DNA from: Bacteroidales bacterium
GTDB taxonomy: Bacteria; Bacteroidota; Bacteroidia; Bacteroidales; UBA10428
Direction: 5' to 3'
Length of the DNA: 19,321 nt
Assembly (NCBI GenBank): GCA_030626465.1
Contig: DAOUOU010000022.1
Location: forward strand, 1 to 19,321
The notes under the pieces were generated by a model. It searched no databases, was not told the origin of the DNA, and was given only the letters and a program-made list of their open reading frames with translations. The position numbers and the translations under genes were made by a program. Shown here piece by piece: positions 8,345 through 15,311 of the stretch. Each line of letters starts with the position of its first letter. Position 1 is the first letter of the stretch.

Positions 8345-8433
8345 GCAAAATCACAGCCTAACTCATTGATAATTAGAGTAAGCCTTTCTTTTTATTCCCG
8401 CAATTTTCCCGCAATGTTAAAAACTCACTTTGA

Positions 8434-8598
8434 GAGAGATGGATTTTTAAGCCAAAAACTCTGGCTAACCATTACAATCAGCCGGATAATCAGAAAATAG
8501 TGGGTGTTTTCGGTTATCTAAATAATTCTTTTGTAACGAAAGCCCAAGATTTTGAAAAAATAGATAAAATCTATACGTTTGTTGAAATGTGGTTATAA
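8434..8598 (+). pseudogene. Possible C-terminal gene fragment (about 54 codons, no start)
   Basis: After a TGA at 8431 the frame stays open to the TAA at 8596-8598 and encodes a peptide that looks like real protein (ending ...KAQDFEKIDKIYTFVEMWL). It has no start codon near its beginning. This suggests the tail of a gene whose front was lost, perhaps with the island scar at the tRNA or the later IS21 insertion. I do not recognise the family, and the frame could be chance in AT-rich DNA. Confidence 0.25.
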
Positions 8599-8745
8599 AC
8601 ACAAATCAGAATTTCACCTATCATCCGACTATTAAAAGTCCGTTTGAAAGTTAATAATAGTTTTGTAATATGGTTAATGTTTGAAAAGATGAAAAATAAC
8701 CGAGAACAAAATAATCAAAAAGGTGCCGGATGTTTACTTATTATG
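8599..8745. other. AT-rich spacer left of the insertion sequence
   Basis: No gene or RNA signal is visible. The sequence immediately before the proposed IS end (TTATTATG, 8738-8745) is not repeated after the right end, so no target-site duplication is evident. Confidence 0.4.
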
Positions 8746-8757
8746 TGTATATATTAG

Positions 8758-8798
8758 TTGAAAACCATACCATATTTCAATTGAAAACCATACCACTT
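8758..8798 (+). repeat. Left-end repeats of the IS21 element (transposase binding sites)
   Basis: TTGAAAACCATACCA is present twice, at 8758-8772 and 8781-8795, with 8 bp between. IS21 transposases bind such multiple end repeats. The right end carries the matching inverted pair at 11345-11359 and 11318-11334. Confidence 0.8.
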
Positions 8799-8847
8799 AT
8801 CGATGCTTATCTTCGATCATTTTTCACAAATGAGAGAAGGTTAAAAA

Positions 8848-10395
8848 ATGATAAGTATGAGTACAAAACAAAAGATTATCCTTCGCTATTACCGGGATGG
8901 TGATTCAAAGCGAAAAATATCCCGGGATCTAAAGATAAACAGGGAGACAGTGAATCGTTATTTAGCGGAGTATGAACAAGCAAGAAGTAAGCTATCCTCC
9001 ACAGATGTATCAGACGAAACGTTAATCGAAAATCTTGTTCAGTCCCCAAAGTATAATAGTAGTAATCGGGTTAAGGTAAAGTTCACAGACCAGATCAGTC
9101 AGGAGGTAGACCGGTTGTTACAACTCAATGCGGATAAGCGCAGCCGAGGCCTACACAAGCAGGTAATGAAAAAGATTGATATCCTGGAATATCTCCATGA
9201 GCAGGGCTTTGATATTGGTTATACCTCGATTTGCAATCACATCAATACGAAGCTTGTTCAAAGAAAGGAGGCCTTTATTCGCCAGGTATATTCTCCTGGT
9301 GATGTCTGCGAGTTTGATTGGGGTGAGGTAAAATTGGAGATTGGTGGTCAGAGGCGGGCATTGAATATGGCCGTTTTTACTCCGGCAATGAGCAATTACC
9401 GTTTTGCCATACTTTTTCACCGCCAGGATAGCGTGTCATTCCAGCAGGCTCACGTACTCTTTTTCGAACATGCGGGCGGGGTTTATCACATCTTGGTTTA
9501 TGATAATATGCGGGTTGCTATACGCAAGTTCGTTGGTCCATCAGAGAAAGAGCCTACCGAGGCGTTACTGAAATTATCTATGTATTATCATTTTGATTTT
9601 CGTTTCTGTAATGTACGTCGGGGCAATGAAAAGGGTCATGTTGAACGTAGCGTTGAGTTTGTGCGTCGTAAAGCCTTCTGCAGAAAAGATCGATTTAAAA
9701 CCCTGGAAGATGCTAATGCTTGGTTACTTGGGATCTGCAAAGGGTTAAATACCCGATATAACCGGGACAATCAGGGTAAAAAACCCATTGACTTGCTGGA
9801 GATTGAAAAGGGAAGTTTATCTCCGGCCCCACCACGTTTTGATTGTGGCCAAATGGACCAATGCAAGGTGGATAAATACTCGGTAGTTACCCATGCAACA
9901 AATCGATATAGTGTACCGGATCACCTGGTTGGTAAGATGGTAGACGTGAAGATCTATCCGGGAAAGCTTGTATGCTACCATGAAAACCGGATTATCTGCG
10001 AACATGAAAGGCAAATGGGTCGGCATGGCTGGTATATCAATCTGGATCACTACCTGTATACCCTGAAGATCAAGCCAGGAGCCCTGGCCAACTCCCAGGC
10101 ATTGGCATCAGCACCTGAAAATGTAAAAAGCATTTTCAGTACATACTTTTCGCATGCTCCGAGGGATTTTGTTGAACTATTGATATTCCTGCGGGATCAT
10201 GAGTTTACCTTCGATAAGGTAAATGAGGCCATTGAGACCCTCATGCGTGTATGCCCTCATGATATATCAGTTGATAAGGTAAAAGCCCTGTGTATGCAGA
10301 AAAACATGATCTATACCCCTGAAGAAAGCCGCGATGACCAGATATTGCAGCAATCGCGTCAGCAGCTTGAGGAATTAAGCATGTTATTACAATAA
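8848..10395 (+). CDS. istA: IS21-family transposase IstA
   Basis: A 515-residue protein of the normal IstA length. The N-terminus carries a helix-turn-helix (about residues 6-42, KRKISRDLKINRETVNRYL) for binding the element's ends. The DDE integrase core follows, with D157 (EFDWGE), D219 (LVYDN) and E266 (EKGHVERS). The spacing of 61 and 46 residues fits the family, so the enzyme looks intact. A Mu-transposase-like beta barrel fills about 330-400. It cuts and joins DNA ends and works with the IstB ATPase encoded 26 bp downstream. GAGAGAAGG ends 9 bp before the ATG and serves as ribosome binding site. A second ATG three codons in is possible. No frameshift or internal stop is seen. Confidence 0.96.
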   Translation: MISMSTKQKIILRYYRDGDSKRKISRDLKINRETVNRYLAEYEQARSKLSSTDVSDETLIENLVQSPKYNSSNRVKVKFTDQISQEVDRLLQLNADKRSRGLHKQVMKKIDILEYLHEQGFDIGYTSICNHINTKLVQRKEAFIRQVYSPGDVCEFDWGEVKLEIGGQRRALNMAVFTPAMSNYRFAILFHRQDSVSFQQAHVLFFEHAGGVYHILVYDNMRVAIRKFVGPSEKEPTEALLKLSMYYHFDFRFCNVRRGNEKGHVERSVEFVRRKAFCRKDRFKTLEDANAWLLGICKGLNTRYNRDNQGKKPIDLLEIEKGSLSPAPPRFDCGQMDQCKVDKYSVVTHATNRYSVPDHLVGKMVDVKIYPGKLVCYHENRIICEHERQMGRHGWYINLDHYLYTLKIKPGALANSQALASAPENVKSIFSTYFSHAPRDFVELLIFLRDHEFTFDKVNEAIETLMRVCPHDISVDKVKALCMQKNMIYTPEESRDDQILQQSRQQLEELSMLLQ

Positions 10396-10421
10396 GAGAA
10401 ATAAAATTTATCATAAAAAAA

Positions 10422-11189
10422 ATGAATACAATGATACCTACAAATACAAAAGAAAAAATCATAGCCTTTAGTAAAGAACTGCACCTTCCGGCCATCCGGA
10501 CCAATTATATGACTCATGCCAAGCATGCCATCAAGGAAAAGACAAGCTATGAAGAATATTTACTCACCTTGTTGGAAGATGAATTTGAAACCAGGTTGAA
10601 AAACCGAAAATTGGCCCGGATCCGACAGGCAGCTTTCCCGTACAAGAAGTACCTGCAAGACCTGCACCGGGAAGAACTTCCTGAAAATGCCCAGGCGAAG
10701 ATAGATATCCTGGAGAGCCTTGAGTTCATCAAAGAGGGACAAAATGTGATCCTGGCCGGAAACCCAGGCACCGGTAAGACTCACCTATCTATCGGACTGG
10801 CCATAAAAGCCTGCATGGAGGATTACAGGGTGTTTTTCACCACAGTTCCGCGATTAATTACCCAGATACGTGAAAGCAGGTCTCAAAAGACATTACGCAC
10901 CCTGGAAGGCCGGTTTGAAAAATATGATCTGGTTATATGTGATGAATTTGGATACATATCCTTTGACAAAGAAGGGGCTGAGCTTCTTTTTAGTCACCTC
11001 TCGTTAAGGGCAGGAAGAAAGTCAACTATCATTACCACAAACCTTTCATTCGACAGGTGGAGTGAAATATTTGGTGATCCAGTATTAACCGCGGCATTAG
11101 TGGACAGATTAACCCATAAAGCACATATCATAAATATGAATGGAAAATCATATCGGGTAAAAGAAACTAAAAAACTATTAAACAATTAA
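10422..11189 (+). CDS. istB: IS21-family helper ATPase IstB
   Basis: A 255-residue AAA+ ATPase related to DnaC. The Walker A motif GNPGTGKT is at residues 113-120, the Walker B LVICDEFG at about 170-177 (D174, E175), and sensor 1 STIITTN at 201-207. A basic arginine-finger region (LVDRLTHKAH) lies near 227-236. IstB forms an ATP-dependent filament on target DNA, selects the insertion site and activates IstA. The start at 10422 has no obvious Shine-Dalgarno; the ATG at 10431 is an alternative. The gene is full length and apparently functional, so the element could still be active. Confidence 0.96.
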   Translation: MNTMIPTNTKEKIIAFSKELHLPAIRTNYMTHAKHAIKEKTSYEEYLLTLLEDEFETRLKNRKLARIRQAAFPYKKYLQDLHREELPENAQAKIDILESLEFIKEGQNVILAGNPGTGKTHLSIGLAIKACMEDYRVFFTTVPRLITQIRESRSQKTLRTLEGRFEKYDLVICDEFGYISFDKEGAELLFSHLSLRAGRKSTIITTNLSFDRWSEIFGDPVLTAALVDRLTHKAHIINMNGKSYRVKETKKLLNN

Positions 11190-11232
11190 AATGCTGTATG
11201 AAAAAAGTATTAAAACGACAACGAGCACCCAC

Positions 11233-11272
11233 TTTCAAGGAACATTGGAGCATGCTCCAATGTTCCTTGAAA
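11233..11272. terminator. Perfect 40-bp palindrome downstream of istB (likely terminator hairpin)
   Basis: The left half TTTCAAGGAACATTGGAGCA (11233-11252) is followed without spacer by its exact reverse complement (11253-11272). As RNA it forms a stem of about 18 bp with a tiny loop, followed by AACTCTTTTCTTTT on the plus strand, which is T-rich though not a pure T run. It would end istAB transcription and could block read-through in either direction. Confidence 0.6.
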
Positions 11273-11317
11273 ACTCTTTTCTTTTATCAATGAAAAATAA
11301 ACATTAACCTTGTATCA

Positions 11318-11359
11318 AAGTGGTATGCTTTTGGAATGAAATGGTGGTATGGTTTTCGA
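11318..11359 (-). repeat. Right-end repeats of the IS21 element
   Basis: Read on the minus strand, TCGAAAACCATACCA (11345-11359) and CCAAAAGCATACCACTT (11318-11334) match the left-end pair in sequence and nearly in spacing (one base longer). This confirms the element's right boundary region. Confidence 0.8.
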
Positions 11360-11443
11360 GTGAAATAAACATACCATCAAAAGTCCTGCGTATTAGGATT
11401 TTGTAACTATCTTAGTACAAATAACTAATTTCCAGCTTTTCTA

Positions 11444-12487
11444 ATGAATGTAGCCATCAGAATTAATGGACGCGCACCGGCATGGCCGGTACTATTAGAA
11501 AACGAACATCCTTTTTATGCTCCATACAGCCCTGGTTCTTTGGCAAGTGTATCGTATTCGATTCTGGCATATGAAGAGAGCGTACCTGAAAATAAATTGT
11601 GGGAAACAGTTGTTGATGCAGGGCATAACACAGTACCTTCTTTGATTCAACATGGCAACAGGATACCGGAAACAATACTGCTTACGCATGCACATAACGA
11701 TCATGTTCTGGGTGTGGACTGGATTGTACAGAGTTATTATTTCAAACACCGCAAATCAAAAAAATATCCTTTATATTCTACAAAAGAAGTGTGGTACAGT
11801 TTCATTCAATTATTCCCATATCTGCAGGATATAATTGCTCATACTGAATTATTACCAGGTAGAAAAACACTTATAAAGGAAACAGGTAACATGTTTGTTA
11901 CTGCATTTCCGGTATATCATGGTGAAAGTGCAAGAGGTGCATCCATGTTATTTTTTGAAGGTGAAGGCCTTCAACCTGCGATCATTAGCGGTGATTTGCT
12001 TTGCCCCCTGCTGCGAAAAAAAGACTACCAGACATTAAACAGGGCTAGAGTAATGTTTGTTGATACAAACAACAGGTATCCTGATCCCCTCTCCAATCAT
12101 ACGAGTTTTACATCCCGTTTGCCCGGAAAAAAGGAAAAAGCAGATAAGCTGACCATGTGGTTCAACTCAACCAGCTTAAAACGACTTGTTGATCCGCATA
12201 TTTGTTCAAACTGTCATACTTCAATCAGGCACTACTTCGATGAGTTCATGACCGATTGGAAACAGGTAAGTGATGTGCCTCATACAATTCTTGAACTGAA
12301 CAAACTATTAAAAATCCCTGAAGTATATTTGGTGCATTATTTCGGGTATTACGATAGGATAAATTACAGTGAGGACTTGATGAATACTCATATGCTGGAA
12401 AAATGGGCAAACAATTGCGCCAAAGAAATGAATATGTACGAAGAGATATTTAAAGTTCCTCAGGTTGGGGAGCTTATTAATTTGTAA
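11444..12487 (+). CDS. MBL-fold metallo-hydrolase of unknown substrate
   Basis: A 347-residue protein of the metallo-beta-lactamase fold. The metal-binding signature THAHNDHVLGVDW gives H82, H84, D86 and H87. The later ligands are probably H159 (VYHGESARG), D184 (ISGDLL) and H298 (LVHYFG), so two metal ions can be bound. The segment before the signature (TVVDAGHNTVPSL) fits the fold's first strands. There is no signal peptide, so it should be cytoplasmic. A Cys-x-x-Cys-His cluster (HICSNCHTS, about 252-260) is unusual and could bind a further metal or be regulatory. NikR begins 37 bp downstream, so a link with nickel control is likely but inferred only from position. The gene starts 72 bp after the IS21 right end. 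The hydrolysed bond cannot be predicted. Confidence 0.85.
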   Translation: MNVAIRINGRAPAWPVLLENEHPFYAPYSPGSLASVSYSILAYEESVPENKLWETVVDAGHNTVPSLIQHGNRIPETILLTHAHNDHVLGVDWIVQSYYFKHRKSKKYPLYSTKEVWYSFIQLFPYLQDIIAHTELLPGRKTLIKETGNMFVTAFPVYHGESARGASMLFFEGEGLQPAIISGDLLCPLLRKKDYQTLNRARVMFVDTNNRYPDPLSNHTSFTSRLPGKKEKADKLTMWFNSTSLKRLVDPHICSNCHTSIRHYFDEFMTDWKQVSDVPHTILELNKLLKIPEVYLVHYFGYYDRINYSEDLMNTHMLEKWANNCAKEMNMYEEIFKVPQVGELINL

Positions 12488-12512
12488 TTAATAATTAAGA
12501 ATTAATAATTAA
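12486..12512. repeat. Tandem 13-bp AT repeat between the MBL gene and nikR
   Basis: AATTAATAATTAA occurs at 12486-12498 and 12500-12512, a 14-bp period, just before nikR. It could be an AT-rich promoter-proximal element or an operator, but such AT spacers are common in Bacteroidota. It does not resemble the GTATGA / TCATAC operator of E. coli NikR. Confidence 0.3.
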
Positions 12513-12524
12513 TAGTCAGAGAAT

Positions 12525-12923
12525 ATGGCAGTTCGCAGATTTGGAGTTTCGCTCGAGGAAGAAATACTTGGAATGCTGGATTCTTATGTGTCCACAAACC
12601 AGTTTCCTAACCGTTCTCAAGCCGTCAGGCATTTAATAGAACAACATACTGTTGATAAAAAATGGATGTGCAATAATGAAGTTGCAGGAGCTATTGTGCT
12701 TGTTTATGATCATCACAAAAATGATATTACAAAAATAGCCAATGAAATCCAACACCATTATCACAACCTGATACTTTCGTCACAGCATATACACCTCGAT
12801 CATGATTTGTGTCTCGAAACTATTGCCGTAAAGGGCCTGGCAAATGAATTAACCAACCTGTCGGATAAGTTAATTGCCCTGAAAGGTGTTAAACACGGAA
12901 AACTTGTTATGACCAGGGCCTGA
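12525..12923 (+). CDS. nikR: Nickel-responsive transcriptional regulator NikR
   Basis: A 132-residue protein matching NikR along its length. The N-terminal ribbon-helix-helix (about residues 1-45, AVRRFGVSLEEEIL...FPNRSQAVRHLI) binds DNA. The C-terminal ACT-like domain (about 50-132) tetramerises and binds nickel. The square-planar nickel ligands of E. coli NikR (H76, H87, H89, C95) are all present, shifted by one: H77, H88, H90 and C96, the last three within QHIHLDHDLCLE. It should therefore sense Ni(II) and repress or activate nickel uptake genes. It probably shares a transcript with the MBL hydrolase 37 bp upstream, and a His-rich transporter lies 1 kb downstream. I found no convincing NikR operator in the flanking spacers. 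Confidence 0.95.
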   Translation: MAVRRFGVSLEEEILGMLDSYVSTNQFPNRSQAVRHLIEQHTVDKKWMCNNEVAGAIVLVYDHHKNDITKIANEIQHHYHNLILSSQHIHLDHDLCLETIAVKGLANELTNLSDKLIALKGVKHGKLVMTRA

Positions 12924-12939
12924 TAGCAAATATTTTCCA

Positions 12940-12969
12940 TTGCAATGCGAGTTACTTTTTATATTTTCG
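12940..12969 (+). promoter_or_regulatory. Near-consensus promoter upstream of the 13055-14971 gene group
   Basis: TTG (12940-12942) is followed after 19 bp by TATTTTCG (12962-12969), one base off the -7 consensus TAnnTTTG. Its leader of roughly 80 nt would run to the start at 13055. If real, the transporter genes form a transcription unit separate from the MBL-nikR pair. Confidence 0.45.
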
Positions 12970-13054
12970 TGTCACCATTACAGATCGTATTTTACCAGAT
13001 GCTTCAACTGTAAAGAGATTTTCCATCACAGGTAATTTTACAAACTGATGAAAC

Positions 13055-13906
13055 ATGCATAAACTGATCTGGTCCTTATTACTTGCTTCAACAATACTAT
13101 TGCCCTTAAGCTCACAGCAATTCCCAAGGATACCAGCCGATATGAAAAAGTATAAAAATGAATTGAATCAAATTGCCATGGCAGGAGTTGCAGTGCGTAA
13201 CGACTGGAAATACAAGATACTGGAAGGAAATGTAAGCGCACATCGTTACAAAGACAGGGTAATAAAGTATGATAAACGAGGCAGAACAATTGAAAAAGTA
13301 ATGTTTGATGAACAAGGGATCAGGCAATCTATTGTAGTATTTATATACGATTCCATTCATCTTCCTCAGTCAGACGTAGAATTTACTCCCCTGGGGGAAT
13401 TGATCGGGAAAACCTACTATACATATAGTGAAGCCGGACAACTCTCAGAAATAACCTCTTACAATAGCTTTGAATATATCATTTCTAAAAAAATATATGA
13501 GATCGATTGGCAGAATAATACTGTTATTGAAAGGATTCTGTTTTCGCCCGATAGCGTGAATCAGAAAACTATCTTCTATTATTCCAACCTCAACAACGGA
13601 TTAATCAATGAAGAATGGATCTATATTGGCGAAAACAACCTCGATTATAAGAAAGTCATTCATCGTAATGAGGACAACAAAATAGATTCTGAAATATATA
13701 CCACCAAGCAGGGTAATACGATGTACTACTTAAGGTACAATTATGACCAGAAAGATAATCTTGTTCAGATAGAAAGACATATGCCATCAGGAATTAAAAC
13801 CAGAGTCTTTGATTTCAATTACACTTCTTCAGGTTTACTGTCGGGCGAGATAAAATACAACGAAAAGGGAGAAATTATCCATTATTATAAATACACGTAC
13901 GAATAA
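13055..13906 (+). CDS. Secreted protein of unknown function with YD-like repeats
   Basis: A 283-residue protein with a signal peptide (MHKLIWSLLLASTILLPLSS, cleavage near residue 20-22). The mature part is rich in beta strands that repeat the pattern Y-x-Y-D-x-x-G-x-(L/I)-x-(E/Q), for example IKYDKRGRTIEKV, YTYSEAGQLSEI, YNYDQKDNLVQIE, FNYTSSGLLSGEI and YKYTYE at the end. These resemble short RHS/YD repeats seen in many small secreted Bacteroidota proteins. No catalytic motif stands out. The stop lies 8 bp before the His-rich permease gene, so they are probably co-transcribed. A role as periplasmic partner of the permease is a guess. Confidence 0.7.
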   Translation: MHKLIWSLLLASTILLPLSSQQFPRIPADMKKYKNELNQIAMAGVAVRNDWKYKILEGNVSAHRYKDRVIKYDKRGRTIEKVMFDEQGIRQSIVVFIYDSIHLPQSDVEFTPLGELIGKTYYTYSEAGQLSEITSYNSFEYIISKKIYEIDWQNNTVIERILFSPDSVNQKTIFYYSNLNNGLINEEWIYIGENNLDYKKVIHRNEDNKIDSEIYTTKQGNTMYYLRYNYDQKDNLVQIERHMPSGIKTRVFDFNYTSSGLLSGEIKYNEKGEIIHYYKYTYE

Positions 13907-13914
13907 TATTTTTC

Positions 13915-14637
13915 ATGATTACAGAACAAATAATTTATTTTTCAGGTTTGGGAGCGGCAGTTGGGTTTGTACATACTTTATTAGGACCGGATCATTACAT
14001 TCCCTTCGTTTTTATGGCTAAAGCCAGAAACTGGAAACAGAAAAAAACCATCAGCATCACGGTGCTATGCGGATTAGGACATGTGGCCAGTTCAGTGGCT
14101 TTAGGATTTGCTGGAATTGCGCTTGGTATAGGTGTTACCAGACTTACAGATATTGAATCGATCAGAGGCAACTGGGCCGCCTGGGGATTTGCACTGTTTG
14201 GCTTTGTCTATATGCTTTGGGGACTTTCACGCGCTTACAAGCAAAAACCTCATAAACATCTGCATATTCACAATGGAGGAGTAGTGCACGAACACGGGCA
14301 TGTACATTCCCACGAACACGATCATCTGCATTCTGCTGAAAAATTAACCAACATCACTCCCTGGGTACTCTTTGTGATCTTTGTGCTTGGTCCCTGTGAA
14401 CCGTTAATACCTGTTATTATTTATCCGGCTATTGAAAAACGGGGAAGTATTTCAGAAGCCATTATTGTATCAATGGTATTTTCTATTGTAACTTTGGTTA
14501 CTATGATTTCTATGGTTTTAATACTGCAGAAAGGCATAAATCTTGTCAGATTGAATAAGCTTGAACGTTATACACATGCAATAGCGGGTGCCATGCTTTT
14601 GTTAAGTGGAGTTGGAATCTTATTTTTGGGTTTGTAA
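13915..14637 (+). CDS. Probable nickel/cobalt permease with His-rich loop (NicO/UreH-like)
   Basis: A 240-residue protein with about six membrane helices. Helix 1 contains HTLLGPDHY (H20, D26, H27), similar to the H-x4-D-H signature of NiCoT permeases, with one extra residue between. GLGH follows at 53-56 and GPCEP at 159-163, which are polar motifs inside helices. The central loop (113-139) carries 12 His in 27 residues, alternating with other residues (HEHGHVHSHEHDH), as expected for collecting Ni(II), Co(II) or Zn(II). With nikR upstream, nickel is the likeliest metal. Direction of transport is not certain: relatives include uptake and efflux proteins. It lies 8 bp after the secreted YD-repeat gene and 19 bp before the HMA-like lipoprotein gene. 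Confidence 0.8.
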   Translation: MITEQIIYFSGLGAAVGFVHTLLGPDHYIPFVFMAKARNWKQKKTISITVLCGLGHVASSVALGFAGIALGIGVTRLTDIESIRGNWAAWGFALFGFVYMLWGLSRAYKQKPHKHLHIHNGGVVHEHGHVHSHEHDHLHSAEKLTNITPWVLFVIFVLGPCEPLIPVIIYPAIEKRGSISEAIIVSMVFSIVTLVTMISMVLILQKGINLVRLNKLERYTHAIAGAMLLLSGVGILFLGL

Positions 14638-14656
14638 CCTTACTAATAGTAGAGCT

Positions 14657-14971
14657 ATGAAAAAACTGGGAATTGTAATTATACTCATTGCTTCTTTGTT
14701 CTCCTGTTCAGGGGACAAAAGGGGTAAATCGAAGGAACCGATCACTATTGAAATGAATAACCTGGTTACCTATAAATACAAGCTTGCCGGACTGCAGGAT
14801 ACTGTTATTTTTAAATCTATCAATAAAATTATCTTTCAGGTTGATGGAGTTGAAAAAATGATAGTATCTCAAAATGACTCCCTGGCAGTATTCACCGTCG
14901 ATCCTGAACTGGTAAGTAATGCGCTGTTAAGAGAAGAAATTGAGAAAAGAGGGGGGAAATTGTTGAACTAG
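14657..14971 (+). CDS. HMA-like lipoprotein lacking the CxxC metal site
   Basis: From the ATG at 14657 the product is 104 residues. It begins MKKLGIVIILIASLFSCSGD, a lipoprotein signal with lipobox LFSC (lipidated Cys about residue 17). An upstream ATG at 14606 would overlap the permease gene and hide the lipobox, so it is rejected. The mature part follows the beta-alpha-beta-beta-alpha-beta order of heavy-metal-associated domains: TYKYKLAGLQDTV, then VDGVEKMIVSQNDSLAVFTV, then DPELVSNALLREEIEKRGGKL. In HMA proteins the first loop reads GMxCxxC; here it is GLQDTV, with no Cys. The fold is thus kept but not the usual copper/zinc site. It starts 19 bp after the permease and is probably in the same operon. 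Metal binding by other residues, or a purely structural role, are both possible. Confidence 0.75.
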   Translation: MKKLGIVIILIASLFSCSGDKRGKSKEPITIEMNNLVTYKYKLAGLQDTVIFKSINKIIFQVDGVEKMIVSQNDSLAVFTVDPELVSNALLREEIEKRGGKLLN

Positions 14972-15002
14972 CCCGGTTGTTGAATTGTTTAACTGTGTAA
15001 TT

Positions 15003-15050
15003 GGTGAACTGATGAATCGGTGAACTGATGAATTGGTGAGTTGATTAAAT
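15003..15050 (+). repeat. Three tandem 16-bp repeats
   Basis: GGTGAACTGATGAATC (15003-15018), GGTGAACTGATGAATT (15019-15034) and the diverged GGTGAGTTGATTAAAT (15035-15050) follow directly on each other. The third merges into the 62-bp repeat. Confidence 0.85.
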
Positions 15051-15180
15051 GAAGATTTTTATGGACTGTTGGACAAATTAAATGTTGAGAAGTTGATGAG
15101 ATGATGAATTGATGAATCGGTGAGTTGATTAAATGAAGATTTTTATGGACTGTTGGACAAATAAAATGTTGAGAAGTTGA
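15035..15180 (+). repeat. 62-bp direct repeat, two copies, 84-bp period
   Basis: Positions 15035-15096 and 15119-15180 are identical apart from one base (ACAAATTAAATG versus ACAAATAAAATG). The 22 bp between are built from the same GATGAATTG-type words. Such near-identity suggests recent duplication by slippage or unequal exchange. Confidence 0.9.
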
Positions 15181-15311
15181 GAGGTTGAGTTGAAATGCAA
15201 TGTTAAAACTGTATACTTTTTTTAGGAAGATACCTTTCTTATATAACAAGCCATAAGGTTCGCACGCGAGCTGAGTGAAAACCTAAAACAGAAAGAAAGT
15301 GTCATTTGAGT

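Larger units (their letters stand above)
8746..11371 (+). mobile_element. IS21-family insertion sequence (about 2.6 kb)
   Basis: The element contains istA and istB in the family's standard order. The ends show the IS21 arrangement of repeated terminal sites. On the left GAAAACCATACCA occurs at 8760-8772 and 8783-8795; on the right its inverse is exact at 11345-11357 and degenerate at 11318-11334. Outside these, TGTATATATTAG (from 8746) aligns with TGTTTATTTCAC (inverted, from 11371), so TGT is proposed as the tip. No target duplication is seen: the left flank reads TTATTATG and the right TACCATCA. That may reflect mutation, a later rearrangement, or a misplaced end by a few bases. A perfect 40-bp palindrome lies between istB and the right end. 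Confidence 0.9.
14972..15311. other. Gene-free spacer made largely of tandem repeats
   Basis: Positions 15003-15180 hold the repeats described separately. The rest (15181-15311) shows no gene or convincing terminator. A minus-strand frame through the repeats is low-complexity and is not a gene. Confidence 0.6.

Noticed and set aside
14606..14971. A longer lipoprotein frame starting at 14606.
   Set aside because: It overlaps the permease gene and hides a clear lipoprotein signal that begins at the ATG at 14657.
14989..15249. An 86-codon minus-strand frame.
   Set aside because: It is a translation of the tandem repeats (repeated HQFI / NSPIHQ words) with no independent support.
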